A stretch of 64,000 bases of DNA from the NCBI RefSeq assembly GCF_001651875.1, contig NZ_LNQB01000061.1, positions 1 through 64,000 on the forward strand. The letters run 5' to 3'. The translations under genes were made by a program, and so were the position numbers. The notes beneath the pieces are model-generated. The model did not search any database. It had not been told where the DNA came from and saw only the letters and a list, made by a program, of their open reading frames with translations. The stretch is from Sinorhizobium saheli. GTDB lineage: Bacteria > Pseudomonadota > Alphaproteobacteria > Rhizobiales > Rhizobiaceae. Of this stretch, positions 29,318 through 38,462 are shown one piece after another (position 1 is the first letter of the stretch; each line of letters starts with the position of its first letter).

Positions 29318-29866
29318 TCAAAAAGGTGAAGGTGACGGCTGCGAGCCGTCGGGATGACGCCCCTCGACCGCGAGCCCTTGAAGTTCGTCGAACGTTCTTG
29401 CCTCAGGAAGCAGACGCCTTCCCTGGAAGAACGCAGGATAAAGCTTCACTTCCTTCGACTTCATGATGATCATGAGCGTGAAGGCGGCGGGGATTTCCAC
29501 GATCTCAAGTTCGTATATGTCCTGGGTGCTTGAGGCTTCGGCTTCTGCGGCTTCGAGTGCATCGTTGTAGGCAAGCGCGAAGCTGCCTCGTCGAAACGAA
29601 CTATAGGATCCATTTTCACGACTGCTGATGTCCAGAACACCAAATCCATCGTCATCACGGACAAGGTATTGCCACCCCATAGTGTAGGGGGAGGCGAGGT
29701 CGGCTTCTGAGCGCGGTACGGCTCCAAGCACCCTCTTGGGGAATGGACCGACGTGGCGATACTCGGTGTTCGCACGGTTTCGCCCAGGCATGGCGGCCAG
29801 GATGCCCATTGCCCGATTGAATTTCTCGCCGACGGAACTCGGTGCTCCAAGCATCGCGATTGTCAT
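29318..29866 (-). CDS. Unknown protein downstream of the papain-like gene
   Basis: 182 residues starting MTIAMLGAPSSVGEKFNRAM. Contains YRHVGPFPKRVLGAVPRSEA and YELEIVEIPAAFTLMIIMKS. No signal peptide; one moderately hydrophobic stretch around residues 123-138. It follows the papain-like protease gene by 36 bp on the same strand, so the two are probably one operon. It could be the substrate, inhibitor or activator of that protease. No family recognised. Confidence 0.6.
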   Translation of the reverse strand: MTIAMLGAPSSVGEKFNRAMGILAAMPGRNRANTEYRHVGPFPKRVLGAVPRSEADLASPYTMGWQYLVRDDDGFGVLDISSRENGSYSSFRRGSFALAYNDALEAAEAEASSTQDIYELEIVEIPAAFTLMIIMKSKEVKLYPAFFQGRRLLPEARTFDELQGLAVEGRHPDGSQPSPSPF

Positions 29867-29902
29867 TCTATCTCTCCATGCCTCAGATCCTGTATATCAT
29901 TT

Positions 29903-30496
29903 TCACGGCGCACGAACATGGTAGGTCTGAACCCAGCGCCCCCCGTACTCCAGGTAATCGTTTCGAAGCTCGCTCCCCGGTACCGGGAAAGAATAATCAA
30001 AACACGGATCCCCTATCAGGTAGTGATCCTCTCCATTCTCGTCGAGCCAGCAGCCGTGGATCACAACTGCATGTCCTCCCTTCGATGGCCATTTGATCTG
30101 AACGCAAATGGGATTTCTCCTGTCCAGTTGCCGCATGGCTTGTCGAAGTTCGGCAGATCCAGGATAAGTCGAGCTGTCGCAACCCACGATCCGAAGCCCC
30201 GTTAGCATCGTTTCCTCTCGGTTCCACGACTCTTCGGACACCCATGGCGGCGGAAGGCCAAGTGCTCGCCCGACGATCTCGTCCTGAGAAACATAGTTCT
30301 CGCAGTCGTAGTATTGCGAAATGCTCGAGGCCGTTGCCGCCCAGCACCAGTTGCTCCATTTCTGCGTTTGCATTTCGAAGGTCAGGTGCAATTGATTTGG
30401 ATATCTGACGCGCTCTGGAAGTCGATAGAGGCTGCTGATCCAATCGAATACCGAGCTGACGAACCTGAATCCCTCACGCATTCTTCGCGAACCCAC
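29903..30496 (-). CDS. Papain-like cysteine protease
   Basis: 197 residues. QKWSNWCWAATASSISQYYD gives the oxyanion Gln and catalytic Cys (C52 region); GGHAVVIHGCWLDENG gives the catalytic His; YLIGDPCFDYSF gives the Asp/Asn position. This is the C39-like/papain-like architecture of bacterial effector proteases. No secretion signal is evident. A start at the internal MREGFRFVS (30481) is also possible. In operon with the 182-residue gene; a PPP phosphatase lies upstream on the same strand. Confidence 0.8.
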   Translation of the reverse strand: MGSRRMREGFRFVSSVFDWISSLYRLPERVRYPNQLHLTFEMQTQKWSNWCWAATASSISQYYDCENYVSQDEIVGRALGLPPPWVSEESWNREETMLTGLRIVGCDSSTYPGSAELRQAMRQLDRRNPICVQIKWPSKGGHAVVIHGCWLDENGEDHYLIGDPCFDYSFPVPGSELRNDYLEYGGRWVQTYHVRAP

Positions 30497-30550
30497 CGTG
30501 CAGGTGGCCAGCTACCTGCCCGCCGCCCAGATCCAGAAACCCGCCATCGA

Positions 30551-31291
30551 TCACCTGACCGCGCCCTGTAGAGGAGCGACCGCCTGAAGAACCTTCTCGC
30601 TGCCGCGAGGGGGAATGTGAAGGGCAGAGAGTATGCTCCTGTCGTGTGCACCCGTGTCGATCGCTATCCGGCGGTGAAAACGCTCCACCATCAACGACGA
30701 TGTCGGTGTGTGTCCGTGGACGACGGCCTTTCCGAAGGATTCTGAGAAGCTCAGGAAGGGCTCCCGGATCCACATGAGCTTGTACGGATCCTGCCGAGTG
30801 AGCGGAACACCCGGCTCGACGCCGGCGTGGACGAGAATGTGGTCATCAAGTTCAACGTACTTCTCGGCTCCACGCAGGATGGCAACGTGGTCGACATCAA
30901 CTACATCAACTACGTCGAGGATCCGATCCAGGTCGGCATTAGAAAAATCGAAACCGTAGGAGGCAAGGGTGGCTCGTCCTCCCATCTTGGCGATCCAGTG
31001 AAGAAGAAGCGCCTGTTTCCGGCCCGAATCCTGTTCATCGAGAATGCGGAGGATGAATGAATCGTGGTTTCCGAGAACCAGCCGGGAATCGGGGATCTCC
31101 TTGAGTGTCGACGAGACGAGGTTCATCGCTTCGCGGCTGTTGGGACCACGGTCGATGATGTCGCCAAGGAATACAATACGGTGCGCGCACCCAATCCGTC
31201 CGGCCCGGTCCGAAATACCGTCGAGAAGGCTGCGAAGGAGATCGGCGCGGCCGTGAACGTCGCCGATCGCGAAGGTATGGGTGCTGGTCAA
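30551..31291 (-). CDS. PPP-family metallophosphatase
   Basis: 246 residues with all metallophosphoesterase motifs: AIGDVHGRADLL, FLGDIIDRGPNS, VLGNHDSFI, and near the end VVHGHTPT. The length and motif spacing fit bacterial PPP-type serine/threonine phosphatases or diadenosine tetraphosphatase (ApaH-like, lambda phosphatase-like). It lies 54 bp upstream of the papain-like gene on the same strand and may be part of that module. Confidence 0.88.
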   Translation of the reverse strand: MTSTHTFAIGDVHGRADLLRSLLDGISDRAGRIGCAHRIVFLGDIIDRGPNSREAMNLVSSTLKEIPDSRLVLGNHDSFILRILDEQDSGRKQALLLHWIAKMGGRATLASYGFDFSNADLDRILDVVDVVDVDHVAILRGAEKYVELDDHILVHAGVEPGVPLTRQDPYKLMWIREPFLSFSESFGKAVVHGHTPTSSLMVERFHRRIAIDTGAHDRSILSALHIPPRGSEKVLQAVAPLQGAVR

Positions 31292-31474
31292 GATCGTGAG
31301 GTCTCCTGTTGCGGGTAAGACCTCGCATGCAGGTTCTTGGCGAAACCTTTACGGAAATCCGTCGGGCCTCAGGACGGTTGACGGGAGGTGAATCCTTCCG
31401 GATGCATTTGCGGGCTCCGTTTTGGCGTCCATTAGTTCTTGCGGGATAGGTAGGAGAAAACAGGTGGAGCGGAC

Positions 31475-32338
31475 ATGAAGATCAAGACGGGCGAGCACGC
31501 GCGGCACACGGAAGAGAAGTTCGGGGTCACGGTACTCCGCAGCGTGCACGGGTGGTACTGGGTCGTCGCCGGCAGCGACGCCGACACGACCGAAGAGTTG
31601 AGGGAACTGGTGAGCGAGATCAGCAGACGAGACGATGCCTGGTGGTTTTTCGACCGGAAGCCGTGGACTGCGATCTGGACTCTCGAGCTTCCCCAGGCAG
31701 GCACTCGCCGCTGTGCAATGGTGTCGGGCATGGTCAGTTACGCGCTGTCCACCCGGTTCGCACAGAACGAGCACTACGTCTTTCGCGCGCCCGAAAATGA
31801 CGGCGATCTCCATGCGGTCCTTGAGGCGCATTTGCCTCACATTCAGCACGTGGCTGAGACCGGAGAGTGGCCTGCCCAAGTCGTTGTGCCGGGCGAGCCG
31901 CTCGGAGGGTGGTTCGATGGGCCACAGGAAAAACTCCCGGCTCTGCAAGGGCCACGGCGGTGGGAGATCAACTGCGGGCCGGACTATCGCTGGAGGTTTG
32001 TCTCCGACACCGAATGTGGATACGACCTGCCGGAGAGGGAGCTCCATCTCTTTCAGGCAGACGATGTCGGCGAATGGATCGTGCGGATCTCGGAAATGAC
32101 CGTGCAGCCCTGGTCGAATCTCGCCAGGGTCAGACGCTTCGACACCGCCGTCGATCTCGGACATGGTCTGGGTCTCTCATATGACCAAGCCCGCGAGATC
32201 GGGAAGCTCTGGATGGACGGGACAGAGCCGGAAGCGCTCGGCGTTCCCTACGAGCCCAGGCCCGAGTACACGATGCGAGCATCCTACGAGCGCGATGCCA
32301 TGCTCCAGCCCGTCGGGCGCGTAACTGGTGCTGGCTGA
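31475..32338 (+). CDS. Unknown protein, 287 residues
   Basis: MKIKTGEHARHTEEKFGVTV, preceded by GGTGGAGCGG. Trp-rich N-terminal half (SVHGWYWVVAGSD, DDAWWFFDRKPWTAIWTLEL) and a C-terminal DQAREIGKLWMDGTEPEALG. No membrane segments or catalytic motif recognised. Divergent from the phosphatase gene at 31291. Compositionally like a normal coding gene. Confidence 0.65.
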   Translation: MKIKTGEHARHTEEKFGVTVLRSVHGWYWVVAGSDADTTEELRELVSEISRRDDAWWFFDRKPWTAIWTLELPQAGTRRCAMVSGMVSYALSTRFAQNEHYVFRAPENDGDLHAVLEAHLPHIQHVAETGEWPAQVVVPGEPLGGWFDGPQEKLPALQGPRRWEINCGPDYRWRFVSDTECGYDLPERELHLFQADDVGEWIVRISEMTVQPWSNLARVRRFDTAVDLGHGLGLSYDQAREIGKLWMDGTEPEALGVPYEPRPEYTMRASYERDAMLQPVGRVTGAG

Positions 32339-32510
32339 ACGTCGACAGGTGGATCGACGACCGGACCGCCAGCTTGCCGGGTAAGGTGGTGACCATCTTC
32401 CACAGCAACCAATAACCTTGGTTAGCGGAAAATACGCGCTCGCGAGAGGTTTCCGGACGCCGCGGCGAGAGGACGTTACTGCAATCGCCATGCATCCCCA
32501 TTTCGAGGAT

Positions 32511-32624
32511 ATGGAATACAAACATTCGGTCGCTATCGCCGTGACCGCCGCCATCGGGGTGATGTGCGTGCTGTTGGTCACCGTTTCGATTCTCGGCCAT
32601 ACCATCTCGATCCCGCCCATTTAG
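32511..32624 (+). CDS. Possible single-helix membrane peptide, 37 residues
   Basis: MEYKHSVAIAVTAAIGVMCV and on to SIPPI: one hydrophobic helix after a short polar start. GAGG lies close upstream. There is no conservation evidence, so this is a weak call. The rest of 32339-32643 shows nothing. Confidence 0.3.
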   Translation: MEYKHSVAIAVTAAIGVMCVLLVTVSILGHTISIPPI

Positions 32625-32643
32625 GCGCGCGCCAGCTAGACCA

Positions 32644-33256
32644 ATGTCGGTTCGGGATCGTCTATTCCTCGACAAGGGCCTGGAGGGGGAGAAGGACGGC
32701 GTCCAGTTGCTCAAGCCGATTCCCGATTTCGATCCCTTGCTAGCGCGAGCGGCAGAAAAGGGAATCTTTGGAACCAAGATGCGATTGATGATCGCCAACG
32801 CCGACCCCGTCGGCATTGCGGCTGTCGTAAAGCAGCAGTTCGCGATCGGACGGCAGATCCTGCAGCGCGGCCTCGTCCCGATCATCGATCCCGAAGTTCT
32901 GATCAAGAGCCAGACGAAGGAGAGAGCTGAGGCAATCCTTCTCGAGGAATCCTTGGGGAGCTTGCAGGACTCGATCACGATCAGAAGGTGATGATCAAGG
33001 TCTCCATCCTCGAAGTCGCGGATTTCTACGAGCCGCTGGTCAAGCACCCATCAGTCCTTCGCGTCGTCGCTCTTTCAGGCGGCTACACCAGGGACGAGGC
33101 CTGCCGCAAGCTGGAGCATAATCACGGTATGATCGCCAGCTTCTCTCTCCACTCGCGGAAGACCTGAGGGTGAGCATGAACGACACTGAGTTCGACTCGG
33201 CGCTTGCGAAAACGATAGGCCAGATATTCGAAGCCAGCGCTATCAAGACCTCCTGA
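32644..33256 (+). pseudogene. Class I fructose-bisphosphate aldolase relic
   Basis: Only the C-terminal two thirds of a bacterial class I aldolase remain. First frame: LDKGLEGEKDGVQLLKPIPD, KGIFGTKMRLMIANAD, QQFAIGRQILQRGLVPIIDP. Near 32975 the frame shifts to QKVMIKVSILEVADFY and LRVVALSGGYTRDEA; near 33155 it shifts again to LAEDLRVSMNDTEFDSALAK with stop at 33254. The N-terminal third, with the Schiff-base region start, is absent. This is dead housekeeping DNA carried as cargo. Confidence 0.85.
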
Positions 33257-33435
33257 CCACACCGCTATCCGTCTCGACTGTCGAGCGCGTCGAGCGGTGA
33301 CAACGCGTCGGCGACGAGGCGTTCCGAGGACTGGCACATGCTGCGGACTAGCGCGTGGAGGCTACGTATGCGCCCTCTCGACATGACATCATTTGGTGAG
33401 TACCGGTGTGATCCAAATTCGAGGGGATGGCGCAG

Positions 33436-34755
33436 ATGTCGTATGCAGTGAAGAAATGGATGGTCGACCGACGAGAGAACAGGTTTCCGAACACTGTCGC
33501 CATGGCCCACTTCTCGCCGCAGACGCAGATGGTGACGCTGGATCAATACGAGAAGGACGACCTGCCGAAAGCATTGGTGGCTGAGGATCACGGCAAAGTC
33601 GCCGAAATCATGGCAACCATAAGCCACGAGATGGCGCATTGGGCGGATGTCGTGGGAACGATCTGGGGACGCGCGTACCTGAAGCGCATATATAAGGGAT
33701 TCAGGCAACTGCCGACAAAGGACAGTCCTCCAAAAGAGAGCGACTTCGCCTCATTCATCGACCTTCATGACGAAACACGTCGCCTGACCTTTCCGAAGTA
33801 CTACCAGACCGTCTTCGAATCCAAGGAGACGCACAGTGCCAGGCACCCGTGGCAGATATCGTTTTCCGCAGGCCAGGAGATAGACGCGTACGGCAGACTG
33901 GATCCCAGCAGGCCAATCCTCTTCGTCTGCTTTCACGACAACAGGACTGGCGACCGCCTCATCCGCCAGCCGATGACGGTCGGTGCTCTCCTCGAGACCA
34001 TCGCAGTTGCGTCCGAATACGACACTTTGCGCGCGATCCTGTTAGGCAAGGTGCCTGCACCCAAACAGAAGGAGGTCGGTGAGGGAATTCACGCTGGCCT
34101 TCTATCCCGGCTTTATGAACCGTCGCTCACGCTATATTCCGCTCCGGTGCATCTCCTCGCGCACTTCGCCCGGATCAGCGACGCAGCGCTGGCCTACGAC
34201 CTGGCGGCTACCATAGCACACGTGTGTCTCAACCTTTGCGAACGTCAGTTCAGAGACATTTTACTTCCTGATATAATGGCTCCGTGGTCAGCACTCTTCC
34301 CATCCTTCAAAGAACGGGAGAACCGTGCCTTCGCGTTCGCAGTTATCTGTTCAAATCTCGGCCATTGGCAGGACGGGAACAATAAAGACACGTGGATCGA
34401 CGCTGCTTTGAAGCAAAGCGGACTGCCCGGGCGACGATCGATCCTGGACCGGGCACTCGAGGCAATCGCAATGCAGAAGCCCGGCAGTCGGGCAACCCAT
34501 CTCGACGATGCTGAAAACTACATGCTCGAGCTCGGCCTTGGAGTTGCCATGGGAAGAAAAAAGGGTCCGACGTTTGGCCCCCTGCAGGCGCAGTCCTACG
34601 TGGGTGTCATCCCGCCAATGTTCGATTCGAACGGAGAGATCTACTTGCTTCCCAACAGCCGTTTTGACTTCACACGGTTCGACCCTGAAACCATGATCAG
34701 ACTGGACGAGGGCCTTTACGAATACACACGGAATCTTCTGACCGGCTGCCGCTGA
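33436..34755 (+). CDS. Putative zinc metallopeptidase (HExxH)
   Basis: 439 residues from MSYAVKKWMVDRRENRF (GAGGGG lies 9 nt before this ATG; an earlier ATG at 33427 is closer to it). The motif ISHEMAHWADVVG, residues about 65-77, is a zincin HExxH. A possible third ligand lies in SAGQEIDAYGRLD, about residue 145. No signal peptide or membrane helix. The C-terminal two thirds (about 300 residues) do not resemble a family I know. Convergent with the membrane protein gene at 34798. A defence effector role is inference from context only. Confidence 0.65.
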   Translation: MSYAVKKWMVDRRENRFPNTVAMAHFSPQTQMVTLDQYEKDDLPKALVAEDHGKVAEIMATISHEMAHWADVVGTIWGRAYLKRIYKGFRQLPTKDSPPKESDFASFIDLHDETRRLTFPKYYQTVFESKETHSARHPWQISFSAGQEIDAYGRLDPSRPILFVCFHDNRTGDRLIRQPMTVGALLETIAVASEYDTLRAILLGKVPAPKQKEVGEGIHAGLLSRLYEPSLTLYSAPVHLLAHFARISDAALAYDLAATIAHVCLNLCERQFRDILLPDIMAPWSALFPSFKERENRAFAFAVICSNLGHWQDGNNKDTWIDAALKQSGLPGRRSILDRALEAIAMQKPGSRATHLDDAENYMLELGLGVAMGRKKGPTFGPLQAQSYVGVIPPMFDSNGEIYLLPNSRFDFTRFDPETMIRLDEGLYEYTRNLLTGCR

Positions 34756-34797
34756 TGTGTACGATCGCCACGTCTCCTGAGCATGCCGACGGTACGG

Positions 34798-35469
34798 TTA
34801 TCGAACATACTCGATCGGCCCCAGACCGAAAGGCACGGTTTCCGTGACTCGGTACCCGCCATCGAATTCCTCGATGGCCTTCCAGGCCTTCAGCGAGGTC
34901 AACAGAGCAGAAATCTCGTTGCCGTTCTGCCCTTTGACGTATCCATACACCTCCACCAAGACGCGGCCGGCTTCGGTAAGGTCATCTTGCATTACCTTGC
35001 CTTTCACAGCTTCTATCTGGTTCATGTGGTGCAAGAGTGCCGCCTCGCCGTAGCCGATGGGTTGCGCGAATACCCGGAGCCATGACAGGGCGATAGCAAG
35101 TAGGAAGCTGGGAAATGTCACTGGCGGTGCCGCGACGAGGCTTGGAAGGGCGCTTCCGCCTGCAACGCTTAAGAGTACGGGGGGAATGGATTGAAATGGA
35201 TCGCGCGCAAGATTCGAAAGTTTCAGGGAATACGCGAGCTGTCGGCGCTTTCGCACCAGCACCATTCCGAGCACGCCCTCGCGCTGTGGCCCTATGACCT
35301 GGTCAGGAAGCTGCTTCCACTCGCTGTCGGCGTTCCTGGAAAGCTCTTCCGCCGCCTCGACGATCTGGGCGTCGGTAACTTCCGCCAGCCGGCACGTGGC
35401 TGGAAGATGAGCAATCACCTCCCTCATCATCGCAATCTGATCTTGCAACGGGGAATTCGTGTCCTGCAT
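34798..35469 (-). CDS. Unknown protein with hydrophobic central region
   Basis: About 223 residues from MQDTNSPLQDQIAMMREVIA (an in-frame upstream ATG at 35532 would add 21). Residues about 100-145 are hydrophobic (IPPVLLSVAGGSALPSLVAA, then FPSFLLAIALSWLRVFA), suggesting one or two membrane helices. The C-terminal part, from TEAGRVLVEVYGYVKG to TVPFGLGPIEYV, is predicted soluble and may be winged-helix-like. Function unknown. Placed between the zincin gene and two defence-gene relics. Confidence 0.6.
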   Translation of the reverse strand: MQDTNSPLQDQIAMMREVIAHLPATCRLAEVTDAQIVEAAEELSRNADSEWKQLPDQVIGPQREGVLGMVLVRKRRQLAYSLKLSNLARDPFQSIPPVLLSVAGGSALPSLVAAPPVTFPSFLLAIALSWLRVFAQPIGYGEAALLHHMNQIEAVKGKVMQDDLTEAGRVLVEVYGYVKGQNGNEISALLTSLKAWKAIEEFDGGYRVTETVPFGLGPIEYVR

Positions 35470-35525
35470 CTTGCTCTCTGACGATCTGCCCTGATCTGGG
35501 CGCTGAATCACATGTTTTGGTATCG

Positions 35526-35949
35526 CTAGCACAATGGCCAGAGACGCTGAAGATTAGACGGCGAAGACTTCCACATTTTCGGTTTGTGGATGCTAGTCGG
35601 CGGCTGATCCTTAGGTTTACGACCTCGTCTCGAGGGAGTCTTCACTGCTGCCGGCACCACCAAGACTGAGGCCTTCGAAAGGCTGAGGATGTTTTCCACA
35701 ACAAGCGAGATGGCCGGCTCTTCGTTCGCGATGTAAGAAGGGCTCCTGTCTTCAATCCTGGGGACCGGTTTCCTCTCGGCCCGTTGGATCGCCTTACCGT
35801 CAAAGCCCTTGCGCTTCCTCTTCTCGAAGATGTCGCGGTAACGACGAGGGGAGATGCCGATGAACGGCTCGAAGAGCACCTTTGTATATTGCTCGGACGG
35901 CGAGAAGGTTATCGAATCCTCGTGGAGGTCCTTCGCAGGCAAAAACCTC
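35526..35949 (-). pseudogene. C-terminal remnant of a probable anti-phage dCTP deaminase
   Basis: Reading frame with KVLFEPFIGISPRRYRDIFE followed by KRKRKGFDG and SYIANEEPAISLV. As I recall the family, this resembles the conserved C-terminal part (F-x-P-F-x-G-I-x-P-R-R-Y) of AvcD-type dCTP deaminases, whose zinc-binding H-A-E/C-x-x-C domain should precede it. That domain is missing; instead the frame runs directly out of a SAVED-domain tail (GVRMP). It is a fusion of two truncated defence genes, not a functional protein. Confidence 0.55.
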
Positions 35950-36081
35950 GGCATCCTGACGCCCATGGAACCTTCTTTTCGCCGCTTGCCTCATATTGAT
36001 GTGTGCGATCACGCCAGGCAGGTTCCTCTTGTCGTAGCATCGTCCGAGGTTGAAGACCACGCTGATGGGCTGGACGAGTGC
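35947..36081 (-). pseudogene. SAVED-domain (Cap14-like) C-terminal remnant
   Basis: The minus strand encodes VVFNLGRCYDKRNLPGVIAH, then in shifted frames YEASGEKKVPW and GVRMP. The intact Cap14 at 40783-41862 ends VAFNLGRRYDKRNLPGVVVY, YEANGAKKFPWGVRMP. It is therefore a relic of a second, diverged CBASS effector, broken by two frameshifts and joined to a deaminase tail. Confidence 0.85.
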
Positions 36082-36101
36082 AGAGGCACACGGGAGCTAG
36101 C

Positions 36102-36983
36102 TTGAGAGTAGTCCTAGGCATTGACGCTGCGTGGACACAGCAGGAGCCCAGCGGCGTCGCGCTGATTGCAGACAAGGGATCCTGCTGGGTGCTTATCGAA
36201 GCCGCGGCCTCGTATGCCGCCTTCCTTGGGGCAGGGGGAGATGCCGCCCCGATCTTGCGCCATCGAGGATCGGTTCCGGATGCCGGATCCCTAACAGCCA
36301 CAGCAAAGGAAAAGGCCGGCGCAATAGTCGATGTCGTCGCTGTCGACATGCCTCTTTCGCTGACCCCGATTGTCGGCCGAAGGGTCTCCGACAACATGAT
36401 CTCGTCTATGTATGGTGCTCGACACGCAAGCACGCATACGCCAAGCGCAACGCGTCCGGGCAAGTTGAGCGACGAACTCCGGGTAGCCTTTGAAGGCGAG
36501 GGATATCCGCTTGCTGTCTCGGAACTTTATCCGCCGGCGCTTCTGGAGGTCTATCCGCATCCCGCTCTCATCGAACTCGCGGCAGCGGATCGGCGACTGC
36601 CTTACAAGCAATCGAAGATCAGGAAGTATTGGCCAGACGAGAGCCCTGTTGCTCGACGGGCGAACCTGCTGCGGACCTGGAGCGATATTGTGGGGCTGTT
36701 AAATGCCGAAATTTGCGGTGTGAAGGACGCGCTGCCGTTGCCGCCAATGGATGCGCGAGGGTACGAGTTGAAGGCCTTCGAAGATGCACTCGATGCCGTG
36801 GTCTGCGCATGGGTCGGAGCCTGCGCATTGACCGGGCGGGCGAGGGCGTACGGCGACAAAGACTCAGCAATCTGGGTTCCTGTTTCTTCTTCGACCTTAC
36901 AGCCATCCCGCGCGGTGGGCATCATGGAATCCCGTCGTCGGGACCACCGGTGCGCAGCAGTTCGCGATAGTCCCTGCCAATAG
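36102..36983 (+). CDS. DUF429-family protein
   Basis: 293 residues from a TTG at 36102 (LRVVLGIDAAW); a GTG at 36078 is the alternative. RNase H-like features of DUF429: GIDAAWTQQEPSGVAL at the start, VVAVDMPLSL with an acidic residue, ALLEVYPHPALIEL, and YELKAFEDALDAVVCAWVG near the end. DUF429 proteins are predicted nucleases with unclear roles. Convergent with gajB 45 bp away, so it is not part of the Gabija operon. Confidence 0.75.
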   Translation: MRVVLGIDAAWTQQEPSGVALIADKGSCWVLIEAAASYAAFLGAGGDAAPILRHRGSVPDAGSLTATAKEKAGAIVDVVAVDMPLSLTPIVGRRVSDNMISSMYGARHASTHTPSATRPGKLSDELRVAFEGEGYPLAVSELYPPALLEVYPHPALIELAAADRRLPYKQSKIRKYWPDESPVARRANLLRTWSDIVGLLNAEICGVKDALPLPPMDARGYELKAFEDALDAVVCAWVGACALTGRARAYGDKDSAIWVPVSSSTLQPSRAVGIMESRRRDHRCAAVRDSPCQ

Positions 36984-37028
36984 TATCGATTGCACTGGAT
37001 CGTCGTCGCAGCGCCTCCTGCCAAACCG

Positions 37029-38462
37029 CTACCCAACCATCGGACTCGAAGAGCAGACGACCAGTTTCCGTGATCCTCTTGTGAGTGCGACATAGAGGTT
37101 CTTCGTGTTGCGGGTTCGGTTGCTGTCGAACTGCTCGGCATCCAGAATGACGGCAACATCTGCTTCGAGCCCCTTCAGGAGGAGCGGGCTGCCGACGGCT
37201 CTTCTCGGGACGCGCCTTCCGATCATCCTGCTTTGCTCGCGGATCCGGACCGCCGCATTGAGGAACGCGTCAGGGATGCCGGGAGTACAGGATCGAAGCG
37301 CCTGCACGCATGCGCCGAGGATTTCGGGGCGGAAGGTTCTTGCACCTTGATTGTTCTCAAGGGCGAGGAGCAGCCTGACGAGGTTTTCGGCAGATCCGTC
37401 CGCCTTGTAGTCGAGGGCCGCCAGTTCGACGGCGGTGGCGTCCTTCCGTGAGGATCCTCGCTCGATGATCGCGATCCGCGAACGCAGGCCGCGCTTGTCC
37501 ACGTTCGTCGTCACTTCGGACGCGAACTCCAGGACGGTGTCCAGATCGCCCGGCTGGTCGAGATCGACGCTTCCTGCGAACGTGATGACATCGGTGAGAT
37601 CCACGGCCTCGACCGTGACTGCTCCCGGGGTTTGCTTTGCTACCCTGCGCTGGAGTGCCCGGTTCATGCCCGCCGCCATTATAAGAACCTTGCCGTCGGG
37701 GTTCGGAGGGCGGACGTTGCAGGCCTTGCGCTGGCGGGTTTCATCGTCGCTGCCGTCCAGTTCGACCCATTCGACCTCGGGCGGCGCTGTTCGGAGATCG
37801 ATCCGGCCACCCGCGACAAGGATCGCGCGGGCTTCCAGAAGCCACTCGCCGAAAGCCGGCGCGCCCGCTCGGATCCAGCGCCACGGCTTCGTCAGTTCTC
37901 CCGCCGACGAGAATGTTGAGCAGACATCATGGTCCCAATGCGGGTGCGGGCCCTGCCAACTGAATATCTCCTGCATGGGATCGCCGAGGACAACAGTTGG
38001 AATTACGGTCGAGAGATGGCTGACCATGCGATGCTGTTCATGGCCGCAGTCCTGATACTCGTCGACGATCACGCGGCTGTAGCTCGCATCCATGATGTCA
38101 TCGAGATGCTTTCCCTCGAAGAGCGCCGCGGCGGCCAGCTTGATCGCGGGGTAGTCGTTGCGGGGGTCATCCAGGGCGAGATGTCTGATATCGATGCCCG
38201 AGCGGGTCGGAAAGGTGTTGAGAGTTCGAAGCGCCCACCCGTCGAGCGTCGCCAATCGATACGAACGGCTCGGAACTCCCGCACGCTCCAGCCGCGACCG
38301 CAGAACCGATACGCCCGCGTTAGTGTGGGTGAGGATCAGTATCGGCTTCCTGTCCGAGTGCCTGATGAGAGAATCCACAATGAGCTGGGTCTTTCCGCAC
38401 CCGGCGGGAGCCGTGACCGATCCTCGCCGGATAGCCAGAAGATCGATGTCCCCTTCAGCCAT
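37029..38462 (-). CDS. gajB: Gabija helicase-like protein GajB (UvrD-like)
   Basis: 477 residues. Superfamily 1 helicase motifs: Walker A TAPAGCGKTQLI (17-28), Ia ILTHTNAGVSVL, II VIVDEYQDCGH, III VLGDPMQEIFSWQ, and VI VALTRGSRKLVV at the C-terminus. This size and compact organisation fit GajB, which acts with GajA as a large anti-phage complex. It overlaps gajA by 8 bp (AATGGCTGA), so GajA and GajB are translationally coupled. Confidence 0.92.
   Translation of the reverse strand: MAEGDIDLLAIRRGSVTAPAGCGKTQLIVDSLIRHSDRKPILILTHTNAGVSVLRSRLERAGVPSRSYRLATLDGWALRTLNTFPTRSGIDIRHLALDDPRNDYPAIKLAAAALFEGKHLDDIMDASYSRVIVDEYQDCGHEQHRMVSHLSTVIPTVVLGDPMQEIFSWQGPHPHWDHDVCSTFSSAGELTKPWRWIRAGAPAFGEWLLEARAILVAGGRIDLRTAPPEVEWVELDGSDDETRQRKACNVRPPNPDGKVLIMAAGMNRALQRRVAKQTPGAVTVEAVDLTDVITFAGSVDLDQPGDLDTVLEFASEVTTNVDKRGLRSRIAIIERGSSRKDATAVELAALDYKADGSAENLVRLLLALENNQGARTFRPEILGACVQALRSCTPGIPDAFLNAAVRIREQSRMIGRRVPRRAVGSPLLLKGLEADVAVILDAEQFDSNRTRNTKNLYVALTRGSRKLVVCSSSPMVG

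Noticed and set aside
31349..32164. A 271-residue frame on the minus strand
   Set aside because: Antisense to the better-supported 287-residue gene with an RBS; composition typical of an antisense frame.
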